Shown: in pieces, positions 6,599-14,001 of the stretch
Layout: every line of letters starts with the position of its first letter
Numbering within the stretch: the stretch's first letter is position 1
Origin: a virus
Strand: one strand, 5' to 3'
Virus record (IMG/VR): IMGVR_UViG_3300044678_000994
Coordinates: 1 to 28,265 of that record
Length of the DNA: 28,265 nucleotides
Notes under the pieces: model-generated
Told to the model about the DNA's origin: nothing
Database searches by the model: none
Seen by the model: the letters and a program-made list of their open reading frames with translations, nothing else
Made by a program: the position numbers and the translations under genes

Positions 6599-7147
6599 CT
6601 ACCGGCGCAACTGCGGCACCTGCGAATTCCTGACCGCGAACCACCACCCGATGCACACGCCCGCCTGAAACATCGTCCACGCGAGCACGTAGCCCAGCCA
6701 TTCGCGCCAGTCCTCCGGCGTGAACTCCACGCCCGAGCGCATGGCGAGCACGATGACCGCGATCGTCAGCGCGGACGAAGCGACCACGAACCAGAGCGTG
6801 ACGAACGGCCGGATCGCCTTCGAGAACGAGGACACCCAGCCCTCCCCCGCGAACTGCGTCGCGTAGCCGGCGGCGATGGCATCGAACTGTGCCGCCTCGA
6901 CCTTGCCCTCGGTCTCGATGCTGGCGATGCGTTCCTTGCCCGCGATCTCGGCGTGCATGATCTCGATGTCCACGCGGCGCAGCGCAACCTCGTGGGCCCG
7001 CGCCTTCTCGGCGTCCAGCAGTTCGAGCTTCTTTACCTCGATGTCCTGCTTCCGCTGCAGCCATCCGCCGACCCAGCCAAGCGCGGAGCCGGCGACGTTC
7101 GAGCCGAGAAGCTTGCCGATGCCGGCGATGAGGGTCAGGGGTTCCAT
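6599..7147 (-). CDS. Holin of the gene-transfer-agent/3-TM type
   Basis: I set the start at the ATG at 7147, not the longer open frame, because it gives a family-like N-terminus (MEPLTLIAGIGKLLG) and follows the DUF5675 gene closely. The 182-residue product has a weakly hydrophobic N-terminal segment (about 5-30), a charged coiled-coil region (32-90), then two clear membrane segments at about 113-136 (RPFVTLWFVVASSALTIAV) and 149-172. This resembles the family described as holin of three TMs for gene-transfer release. It would permeabilise the inner membrane to trigger lysis. It is the last gene of the late operon, next to the truncated methyltransferase of the opposite strand. Confidence 0.75.
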   Translation of the reverse strand: MEPLTLIAGIGKLLGSNVAGSALGWVGGWLQRKQDIEVKKLELLDAEKARAHEVALRRVDIEIMHAEIAGKERIASIETEGKVEAAQFDAIAAGYATQFAGEGWVSSFSKAIRPFVTLWFVVASSALTIAVIVLAMRSGVEFTPEDWREWLGYVLAWTMFQAGVCIGWWFAVRNSQVPQLRR

Positions 7148-7557
7148 TTCACCTCCAGTTCGAACGGGCGGCCCTGCATCGCAGCCATGAACCGGCGCAC
7201 CGCCGGCCGAGAAAGCAGCACAGCACGTTGACCGCTGAGGCTGCCCATCCGCTCGCCGAGCAGGATGCAGCCTTGCACGTGCGTCTTTCGCTGCGGGATC
7301 TGGCCTGCCCAGTTGCCGGCGTGGATCAGGATGTGCGTCCGGCCTGGCACGTTCTGCACGCCGTAGACGCGGCCGAAGCGCGGGCTGTTGACGACGGCGC
7401 ACCGGTAGACGCCGGCCGGGATGCACGAGCGTTTGCGCGCGTTGTCGAGCCAGGGGAGTTCCAGCGTGTGGCAACCGAACGACTCCGACACCAGCACGCC
7501 TGGCGTGCCTTCCTCGGTCGACGGGTCGCGGAGGATCAGCACGCGAGGAAGCGCCAT
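7135..7557 (-). CDS. DUF5675 protein, candidate lysis enzyme
   Basis: The 140-residue product, from the ATG at 7557 (TGATG overlap with the gene before it), carries the features of DUF5675: EGTPGVL near residue 16, TLELPWLDN (31-39), SCIPAGVYRC (44-53), the core ILIHAGN (76-82) and GCILLG (96-101). The biochemical role of the family is not established to my knowledge. The H79 and C97 pair, spaced like the histidine and catalytic cysteine of L,D-transpeptidase (YkuD) folds, suggests a peptidoglycan link; this is inference only. It sits between a small membrane protein and the holin, the place where an endolysin would be expected, and no lysozyme, amidase or transglycosylase is otherwise visible. 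It overlaps the holin start by 13 bases. Confidence 0.75.
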   Translation of the reverse strand: MALPRVLILRDPSTEEGTPGVLVSESFGCHTLELPWLDNARKRSCIPAGVYRCAVVNSPRFGRVYGVQNVPGRTHILIHAGNWAGQIPQRKTHVQGCILLGERMGSLSGQRAVLLSRPAVRRFMAAMQGRPFELEVKWNP

Positions 7558-7862
7558 CAGTGCCCCTTCCGTTCCTGCAGCATGAGCTTCAGCAGTTCCT
7601 TCACGTCGGTCTCGATCGTTGAGAGCCGCCGGTCGTTGCGGTCGCCGACCTCGCGCAGCGCGAGCGCGGTCTCGCTCTTCGTCGCGTAGACCTCGGGGAT
7701 TTTCTCCGCGAGCTTCTCGAGCTTCTCCTGGGTCTGCTTCATGTCGGCCTTCATCGCGTTGACGATCCACGCGACAACGCCCGCGATAACGCCGCCGAGA
7801 TTGCCGATCCACGGGCCGATATGCTCGAGCAGGCGCAAAAACGAAGGGTCGACGTCGTGCAC
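7557..7862 (-). CDS. Small membrane-anchored coiled-coil protein of the lysis region
   Basis: A GTG at 7862, two bases after the TerL stop, opens a 101-residue frame; the longer open frame upstream overlaps terminase and is a shadow. Residues about 15-37 form one hydrophobic segment (IGNLGGVIAGVVAWIVNAM), followed by a charged heptad-rich tail (KQTQEKLEKLAEKI, then LSTIETDVKELLKLMLQERK). One anchor followed by a coiled coil fits a lysis accessory protein such as an antiholin, a haemolysin XhlA-like protein or a spanin-like protein; none can be assigned. The ending overlaps the DUF5675 start by one base (TGATG). Confidence 0.6.
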   Translation of the reverse strand: MHDVDPSFLRLLEHIGPWIGNLGGVIAGVVAWIVNAMKADMKQTQEKLEKLAEKIPEVYATKSETALALREVGDRNDRRLSTIETDVKELLKLMLQERKGH

Positions 7863-7864
7863 CC

Positions 7865-9484
7865 TCAATACTCCACGGTCACGGTGTATTCGCCCTGCGT
7901 CGGCCGCCAGCCGCGCATCGGGTCCAGATTGCCGGCGGCTACGACTCGACCGATCCGCACCGGTTCGTCGTCGATCGCCTTCGCCGCGGCGTCGAGATAG
8001 TCGTCCGGCTGGTTCGATACCTGGGGATTCCATTGCAGCATCTGCGTCCGGACGCGCTCGATCACGGACACGTGCGCCCATAGCGCCCCGCTCTGCATGT
8101 TCGGCTCGAAGGCGGCGAGAATGCTCGGGTTCTTGGCCTTCGTGCTTTGCCGCTCGTAGACCGAGGCCGACAGCTTCCGAGCGCGCAGCGCGCCACGCAG
8201 AATCGACGGCACGTGCCCGCCGATCCCGTTCGTTTCGACGTTCACGCATGGGATCTGAAACTCCTTCACGACGTCGCAGACCTGCATCACTTGCCCGCCG
8301 ATAACCTCGCCCTTCTCGTTGAACTCGGCCAGCTCGCCCACCATGCCGAGCGCCCGATGCCAGTAGACATTCCCGAGCGCGTCCTGCAGCACGAGGCACA
8401 GCGCCGAGACGTCGGAGTTGATCTTCCCGGCGGACGGGTCGAGACGCAGCGTCGCAGACATGATCTGCACCTTGCCCAGCCACATCGCGACCTCGCCGTT
8501 CGCCGAGCGGATGGTCGGCTCAACGTCGTAGGGGATGAGCTTGTTCGGGTCGAGGCGGACCGTGCCGATCGGCTTGCTGTGTAGCTGATACTGCGAGTCC
8601 CATTCGTTGAGCGTCCGGCATTCCTTCCGACGCTTCAGCAATTCGGCCCGGTTGAACCGCTCCGGCCAAGCGCACCCGGCATAGCAGTCGATCAGCCCGC
8701 CGGCCAGTTGCTCAAGCACGATCGCCGTGCCGTCGTACCCGTAGTCGATGCCCGCGCGCAGGAGCTTCGTCTGCGGACCGATGCCGACGAAGACGAACTC
8801 CGGATGAAACGACACCGCAAGCCGCTTGCCCTGCGGGTTCTCGACGCGGTGCTCGTTCGCGAAGAGCGGGATCTTCAGGACGTCGGCCCCGGCTGCGATC
8901 TGCTCTTCATACAGGCTGTCGTGCGTGTGCGGCGTGCCGATGTAAAGCTTCCGGCCACCGGGGACGAGGATGTGCGTCTGCTCGCCCAGCCGATAGCGGA
9001 GCTTCTCGCGCGCCTCGGGCGTGCCGATGTTGCGCGGGACCTCCACGTCGTCGTTCTGGCACTCGTCCGCGCGCGAGCTAGTCACGTTCGACATGATGCC
9101 CGCCGCTTGCATGCTGGGGTTCCGCTCGTCGTCGTTGCCGGCCACGCGCCAGAAGGCGATCTCGCCCGTGATGTCGCGCGGGTGAATGCGTGTCCACGGG
9201 TGGCGCAGCAGAACTGCCTTCGTGTCGCGCGATGTCTTGTATGCCGTCCCGTCTTGGTCGCCCTGGTGCAGGATGCGATACGACGGGTCGCGCCAGAAGC
9301 GCCATGCGTTGTAGACGGCGAGGATCGTGGACTTGCTGAAGCCGCGAAACGCCATGAACACGGCATCCGGCCCGCGATGCTCGAGCCAATGCGCCGCGAC
9401 GATGTGGCAGTCGGGGACCGTCCAGCCCTTGGCAGCGGCCCACGCCAGATAGAACGCGAGAAACGAAACATCACGCCTTGGCAT
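7865..9484 (-). CDS. terL: Terminase large subunit (T7 gp19-like)
   Basis: The 539-residue product has a packaging ATPase followed by a nuclease. The P-loop is FRGFSKST (residues 46-53), the region expected to be Walker B reads SRADECQNDDVEV (137-149), and the coupling motif is YIGTPHTHDSLY (181-192). The RNase H-like nuclease part includes LDPSAGKINSD (348-358), VETNGIG (416-422) and a terminal DDYLDAAAKAIDD. Terminase translocates DNA into the procapsid through the portal and cuts it. Its place near the end of the late operon, beside lysis genes, follows the T7 pattern. The Walker B strand is unusually polar (ECQN before DD). The start overlaps the TerS-like gene by 14 bases. Confidence 0.88.
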   Translation of the reverse strand: MPRRDVSFLAFYLAWAAAKGWTVPDCHIVAAHWLEHRGPDAVFMAFRGFSKSTILAVYNAWRFWRDPSYRILHQGDQDGTAYKTSRDTKAVLLRHPWTRIHPRDITGEIAFWRVAGNDDERNPSMQAAGIMSNVTSSRADECQNDDVEVPRNIGTPEAREKLRYRLGEQTHILVPGGRKLYIGTPHTHDSLYEEQIAAGADVLKIPLFANEHRVENPQGKRLAVSFHPEFVFVGIGPQTKLLRAGIDYGYDGTAIVLEQLAGGLIDCYAGCAWPERFNRAELLKRRKECRTLNEWDSQYQLHSKPIGTVRLDPNKLIPYDVEPTIRSANGEVAMWLGKVQIMSATLRLDPSAGKINSDVSALCLVLQDALGNVYWHRALGMVGELAEFNEKGEVIGGQVMQVCDVVKEFQIPCVNVETNGIGGHVPSILRGALRARKLSASVYERQSTKAKNPSILAAFEPNMQSGALWAHVSVIERVRTQMLQWNPQVSNQPDDYLDAAAKAIDDEPVRIGRVVAAGNLDPMRGWRPTQGEYTVTVEY

Positions 9485-9809
9485 CGCGCTTCGGCATGCG
9501 GTCTTGCACGCGGGCCAGGATCTTCTTCGCCTCGCGCTCGCTGCGCTTGATCTCGTCGTCTAAGTCTTCGCCGTCGCGCGGATTGCCAATGGCGCCGTTC
9601 TGTCCGCTGATCGAGTCGAGGCGCGCGTATATGTGCACCGCCTGCGCCGCCACCTTCATGCACCAGTAGCGGTCACCCCTCGCGTCCCGGTCGAGTTCCG
9701 CCGTCGGCGTGTTGCCGCCGATCCAGTTCTCCGGGTCCGCCTCGCGAAACACGGTGTCGAGGAGTCGGTCCTGCAGCGCGGCGAGCCGCTTCGCCTGTTC
9801 GGGTGTCAT
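9471..9809 (-). CDS. Putative terminase small subunit
   Basis: The 112-residue helical product lies directly upstream of and overlaps TerL, the usual place of the small terminase subunit that recognises phage DNA. The sequence starts MTPEQAKRLAALQDRLLDTV and includes RYWCMKVAAQAVHIYARLDS and a charged C-terminus (RSEREAKKILARVQDRMPK). I see no clear helix-turn-helix, so the call rests on size and position. Its start overlaps the stop of the 957-residue gene as ATGA. Confidence 0.6.
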   Translation of the reverse strand: MTPEQAKRLAALQDRLLDTVFREADPENWIGGNTPTAELDRDARGDRYWCMKVAAQAVHIYARLDSISGQNGAIGNPRDGEDLDDEIKRSEREAKKILARVQDRMPKRDAKA

Positions 9810-12679
9810 GGCGCCCCCTGGAAGAGGTTGTCAGTCGGCCCCGGTGCGAAGCCCTTCGAGCCGCCCTCGGTGAATGCTTCCTGTGCCGCCTGCCGGATCT
9901 CCGGGCGCGTGCGCGCGAGCCACGTCAGCGCCTCGGCGCGGGCATCGCTGAATGCGTCCAGCAGTAGCTTCGAGCGCTCCTCGGGCGACGCCTTCGGGTT
10001 GCGGTACTCGGCGGACTTGATGACGCGCTCGGCCTTCGGGCGGGCCAGCTCACCGACCTTCTGCCGGTAGTCGTGCAGCAGCCAGCCGGAGTGATCGATC
10101 GCCAGCAGGTCCACGCGGACCGTCGTGCTGACGCCGGGGACGTCGACCGTGACCTTCGAGCCGGGCGTCGTGATCGCGGTCCGGTTGCGCTGGATCTCGT
10201 CAAGAATCTCGTCGTTTTTGGGGGTGGACGAGCGCATCGGATTCATCGGCGACGATTCGATGCGCACCGGTTGCCCCCATATGTCGAGCTTTGGCGGAAT
10301 GTCCTTTCCAAGTCCGGGCACGCGGTTGTAGATCGTGTCGATGGTCTGCGTAAGTGGGTCCGCCTTCGACGGCTCGCGCACCACGTCGTCGTCGGTCTGC
10401 CGGATGAAGTTCGCCCATGCCGGAACCACGGAGCCCGCCATCTTCGCGCCGAAGTTGACGCCACGCTGGAGCTTGCCGTCGCCTGCGTCGTTGTTCTTCA
10501 GCATGTCGAGAGCGGTGGCCATGCCCGTCATGTAGCTCTTATTCATTAAACCTTCGCCGTAGCCCATCGCCACGGCTGCAGCGACTGCCGCCTTCGCGTC
10601 CTCATCGTCCGAATAGCGCATGATGTCCATCGCGTCCCCGGTGGCGGACAGCATCATTCCCACGGGGTCGAGCCGGTTGATGGAGTACCACTTGTCGCCA
10701 AGCATGATGCTGTTCGGCTGCCAGCCGTTTGCCATCATCTCGGCGCGGATCTTCGGATCGTCGGGGCCTCGGCCGGTGATCTTGCCTGCCCATGCGTAAG
10801 TCGCAGCCAGCGCGGAAATTGAAGAGCCGAGGCTCATCTTTGCAATTGCCAAGTCGCGCTTGGCGCCGCCGGCCTTGATGTCCTCGCGGACCGACTTCAT
10901 CGACAGCCCCATCGGCGTGCGTTCCAGCGCGTACTCGACGGCGTTGGTGGGCGTGCGGATGAACGGCAGAATGAACTTGACCACTGGCAACGACGCGAGC
11001 TTCTGCCCCGCTTGGCCGAAGACTTCGACCCAGTTGTCACCCGAAAGCGTGTCCTGCAGCGTCAGGAATCGCGCCGTCTGGTCGGCGGCGATGTGCATGT
11101 TCTCGGGAGGATTGGCCGCGAGTTCGGCCTTGCGTGCCGCGAACTCTTCGCCGGTCAGCCCTTCGCGCGTGGCTTGCCGGAACGCCAGGGCGTCCAGTTC
11201 TCCACGATAGCCGAAGACCTTGAAAACGGCGTCTTCGACCAGCATGGCCCGCCCCGGCAGGCGAACGTAGTACTCGCCGAACAAGTCGAGCGCCTTGCCC
11301 GCGCCGGACTCCGGGTCCAGCCCGAATGCGGCGGATGTGAATGACTTCCGGGTAGCGTTTTCCATCTTGCCCGTCGCGCCCAGCGGCTCACCCGTGCGAG
11401 CAACATGCGCCGCCGCCGACATGACGTCCTGCCACGCGTTGAACATGCCGGAGATGAGCGCGCCCGCCTCGCCGATCTCGACGCGGTCCCCGCCGTGAAG
11501 CTTGCCGATTGCGCCGGCGACCGCCCGCTCGGGCACCTGCATGGCCAGCGTCAGCGCGTTGCTAAGCGTGTTGACCATGTGCGTCGCCGGACCCGACAGC
11601 AGCCCGTTGATCCAGAATTCCGTCACGGCATCGACGGTGGTCGCCTTGTACTGCTCGCGGGCCACCTTGGCGATCTTCGTCGGGTCGCCCTCGGTATCTA
11701 CCATCAGGCGCGCGATCTTCTCGATGGTGTCGTTACCGCCCTCGGCGCCGAGCAGTTCCTTGATCTGCATCGCCCGCAGTCGCGTATTCGCGGGAGCGGT
11801 GATCGACTTCAGGATGTTGAGGCCGCGCCCGAGTTCCGTGGCGGCCCCCTGGACGGTCTGCTGCACGCCGACGAACTGCTGAAGCAGCACGCGGTATTGC
11901 AGCATGTCCTCTGCCGAGGCGGCGCCCGTGTCGATGATCTTGGAAGCTTTGGCGATGCGATCGCCGAGTTCCTCCATGACCATGATCGCGCCCTTCGTCT
12001 GCTCGGCATTGAACCCAGTGCCGGCCTTCGTGCCGATGTAGTCCTCAATCGTGTACCCGCGCGCCGCTGCCGTCGTGTCTTCCCACGAACGCACGCCGCG
12101 GCGTTGCTCCACGAATCCGCCGTTCTCCTCGGCAACGCGATCGATCAGCGCCTTGATGTCGTCCGAGGTTTCCAGCTTGTCCGAGCGGAAGTTCCGCCAT
12201 TCGGTGCGCCCCGGCTCGATCTGTCGCGGCGCGCCCGAGTTCATGTCGGTCGCGATCTCCTGCGCCTTCGCCTCCGTCGGCATGGGCGCCTGTGTCGCGG
12301 GTTGCGGCGCTGGCGTCTTCGCCTTCTTCGGCTTCGGCGCGGGGGGCGGTGCGACCGGCTGCGGAGCCGCTGGCGGCACGCTGGGAGGCGCAGGCGGTGC
12401 TGCTGCGGTCGCTGCCTTCTCCGCGTCTGTCGCGGCCTGCGTGCCCTTCTCCGCCGCCTTCTCGCCCTTGCGGAGCGCTTTGCCGAGTAGACCCTTCAGC
12501 GCACCGGCAACGCCGGCCACCTGGATCGGTTCGTCGCCACCGTCGAGCGCCTGCCCGTCAGGCGAGAGCGCCGGTTCTCCGGCATCGATCTCGGGCGCCG
12601 GCACCGCTTCGGGCATCGGCGCGGGCGGGATCGTGATCGCGGAGGTCGAGTCCGACTGCGTGCCGGGGAGTTGGATCAT
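9806..12679 (-). CDS. Large internal virion/DNA ejection protein, 957 residues
   Basis: The protein begins with a low-complexity region: proline- and alanine-rich from about 92 to 140 (PPAPPSVPPAAPQPVAPPP). A long helical body follows, with WINGLLSGPATHMVNTLSNA at about 356-375, an alanine-rich helix 375-392 and a weakly hydrophobic segment near 615-632 (LGSSISALAATYAWAGKI). Its place after the gp14-like and gp15-like genes matches the largest ejected protein of T7-like virions (gp16 position), though I see no transglycosylase motif. The WINGLLSGPATH-type region resembles domains of large polyvalent phage proteins, which are packaged and delivered with DNA. I infer a virion protein that enters the host during ejection. 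It is coupled by ATGA overlaps on both sides. Confidence 0.7.
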   Translation of the reverse strand: MIQLPGTQSDSTSAITIPPAPMPEAVPAPEIDAGEPALSPDGQALDGGDEPIQVAGVAGALKGLLGKALRKGEKAAEKGTQAATDAEKAATAAAPPAPPSVPPAAPQPVAPPPAPKPKKAKTPAPQPATQAPMPTEAKAQEIATDMNSGAPRQIEPGRTEWRNFRSDKLETSDDIKALIDRVAEENGGFVEQRRGVRSWEDTTAAARGYTIEDYIGTKAGTGFNAEQTKGAIMVMEELGDRIAKASKIIDTGAASAEDMLQYRVLLQQFVGVQQTVQGAATELGRGLNILKSITAPANTRLRAMQIKELLGAEGGNDTIEKIARLMVDTEGDPTKIAKVAREQYKATTVDAVTEFWINGLLSGPATHMVNTLSNALTLAMQVPERAVAGAIGKLHGGDRVEIGEAGALISGMFNAWQDVMSAAAHVARTGEPLGATGKMENATRKSFTSAAFGLDPESGAGKALDLFGEYYVRLPGRAMLVEDAVFKVFGYRGELDALAFRQATREGLTGEEFAARKAELAANPPENMHIAADQTARFLTLQDTLSGDNWVEVFGQAGQKLASLPVVKFILPFIRTPTNAVEYALERTPMGLSMKSVREDIKAGGAKRDLAIAKMSLGSSISALAATYAWAGKITGRGPDDPKIRAEMMANGWQPNSIMLGDKWYSINRLDPVGMMLSATGDAMDIMRYSDDEDAKAAVAAAVAMGYGEGLMNKSYMTGMATALDMLKNNDAGDGKLQRGVNFGAKMAGSVVPAWANFIRQTDDDVVREPSKADPLTQTIDTIYNRVPGLGKDIPPKLDIWGQPVRIESSPMNPMRSSTPKNDEILDEIQRNRTAITTPGSKVTVDVPGVSTTVRVDLLAIDHSGWLLHDYRQKVGELARPKAERVIKSAEYRNPKASPEERSKLLLDAFSDARAEALTWLARTRPEIRQAAQEAFTEGGSKGFAPGPTDNLFQGAP

Positions 12680-14001
12680 TTCTGCACCTTCACGGCGATC
12701 GAGCCGCCCGGCTTGCCTGTTGAAACTCTGAAGTCGCGGCGCCCGTCCGGGAACTCGTCATCAAGTTGCAGCGATTTTGGATCGACACGCACCGCCACAA
12801 CCGTTTCGCCGTACCCGGTCGTTGCGTCCTGCGTCGTGGTCAAATACACATCGGGTTCGCCGGCAGAGCGCAATCGGCCCGACTTCTTGATTGCGTCGGC
12901 TGCCGCCTTGTTGGTGTGGTGGTAGAGCGTGACGGTGCCGTCGTCATTCAACGGCAGCCCGGTTGCTTCGTGCAGTTTTGTCGGCATTGCGCCCCCGTCA
13001 GGAACAGCGCGCATTCTGCCGCCTGCCGAGTCCACCACTGTCTCGACACCCTTCCGCGCCATCTCCTTCGCCGTCGGCGCGAGGGCCTTCGCCCCAGCCG
13101 CGACACCCTTCACCGCCATCCCCGGCGCCTTGCCCAGCCCGACCACCTCGCCGATACCTTGACCGAACTCAGCAGGCACTTGGCGCAGTCGGTCGCCGCC
13201 GGTCACGAGATCGGTCGTTCTCGGCGGGATGACTGCCGGCAGCTTCCCTTCCATGTCTTCAGTCGTGGGCATGACTTGCTCGCCGCCGGTCAGCAGGCGC
13301 ACGAGTGATTCGATGTCGCCCGGAAGCCCAAGCGTCTGCGCGACGCCCCCTTTCAGCGCGCCGGCCAGCATGTCGAACAGCCCGGCGACCGGTCGCCCGA
13401 GTTCGCGCATGTCGGCGTTTGCCGCGAAGGGACTGCCGACCCGCTCGGCCGGCGGGGCGTCCGTTTTCGTCGCAGTCGGACCAGCGGCGACCATGATCCC
13501 GTGATGCTCCATCCACGCATCCAGCGCGCGACGCTGCGTGGGCAAGAGTTCGGCCAGATCCATCTCCGACATTTGGGAAAGAATTCCCCGGACATCCGCC
13601 GCTTCCTCGTCGTCGTCCTGCGCCAGGCCGAGCACGCGGTCTTCCAGCGGCACGCGCGAGAGGATGCGCTGCCCGGTCGCCAGATCGACACCGTTCACCA
13701 GCAGCCGCCCCGGCTTGAAGTATTGAGGCGGCAACGGCACTCGGTTCGCACCGTCCTTTGTCGGGATCACGCCCTCGCGGATCATGCGCGGGTAGTCGTA
13801 GTCGTCCGGAGACGGCAGCGCGTCGCCCAGCGCCTGCGAGCGGACCCAATCGCGCGCCTGCTGCTGGTGCTCGGCATCGCTCGCCGCGTCCGTCTCGTCC
13901 TGCTGCCGGCGGGCAAAGGTCATCGCTTCCGACGTGTCTCGGGCGCGCTGCTCAAAGAACGCCTGCGCCCCGCTGGTCAGGTCGTCGTCATTGCGCAGCA
14001 T
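12676..14001 (-). CDS. Virion-associated protein with C-terminal ADP-ribosyltransferase-like domain
   Basis: The 441-residue product has a helical acidic N-terminal part with YDYPRMIREGV and LPPQYFKPGRLLVNG (residues 68-103), seen in structural proteins of related podophages, and an Ala/Gly-rich linker (280-330). The C-terminal ~95 residues look like an ADP-ribosyltransferase fold: VTLYHHTNKAAADAIKKSG (357-375), DVYLTTT (384-390), GYGETVVAVRVDP (396-408) and LDDEFPDGRRDF (413-424). In that superfamily YHxT and a later tyrosine on a strand frame the NAD site. ADP-ribosyltransferases packaged in virions are known in phages such as T4 (Alt). The domain call is moderate; enzymatic activity is unproven. 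A GGAGGG ribosome site precedes the ATG at 14001. Confidence 0.65.
   Translation of the reverse strand: MLRNDDDLTSGAQAFFEQRARDTSEAMTFARRQQDETDAASDAEHQQQARDWVRSQALGDALPSPDDYDYPRMIREGVIPTKDGANRVPLPPQYFKPGRLLVNGVDLATGQRILSRVPLEDRVLGLAQDDDEEAADVRGILSQMSEMDLAELLPTQRRALDAWMEHHGIMVAAGPTATKTDAPPAERVGSPFAANADMRELGRPVAGLFDMLAGALKGGVAQTLGLPGDIESLVRLLTGGEQVMPTTEDMEGKLPAVIPPRTTDLVTGGDRLRQVPAEFGQGIGEVVGLGKAPGMAVKGVAAGAKALAPTAKEMARKGVETVVDSAGGRMRAVPDGGAMPTKLHEATGLPLNDDGTVTLYHHTNKAAADAIKKSGRLRSAGEPDVYLTTTQDATTGYGETVVAVRVDPKSLQLDDEFPDGRRDFRVSTGKPGGSIAVKVQK

Noticed and set aside
6439-6633. Plus-strand frame of 64 codons at the operon junction
   Set aside because: It has an ATGA overlap, but it shares bases with the methyltransferase-like frame, which alone shows conserved motifs; its own sequence has no recognisable feature.
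11405-12490. Long plus-strand open frame of 361 codons
   Set aside because: It lies wholly inside the 957-residue minus-strand gene, is full of arginine/leucine repeats typical of high-GC shadow frames, and shows no family resemblance.
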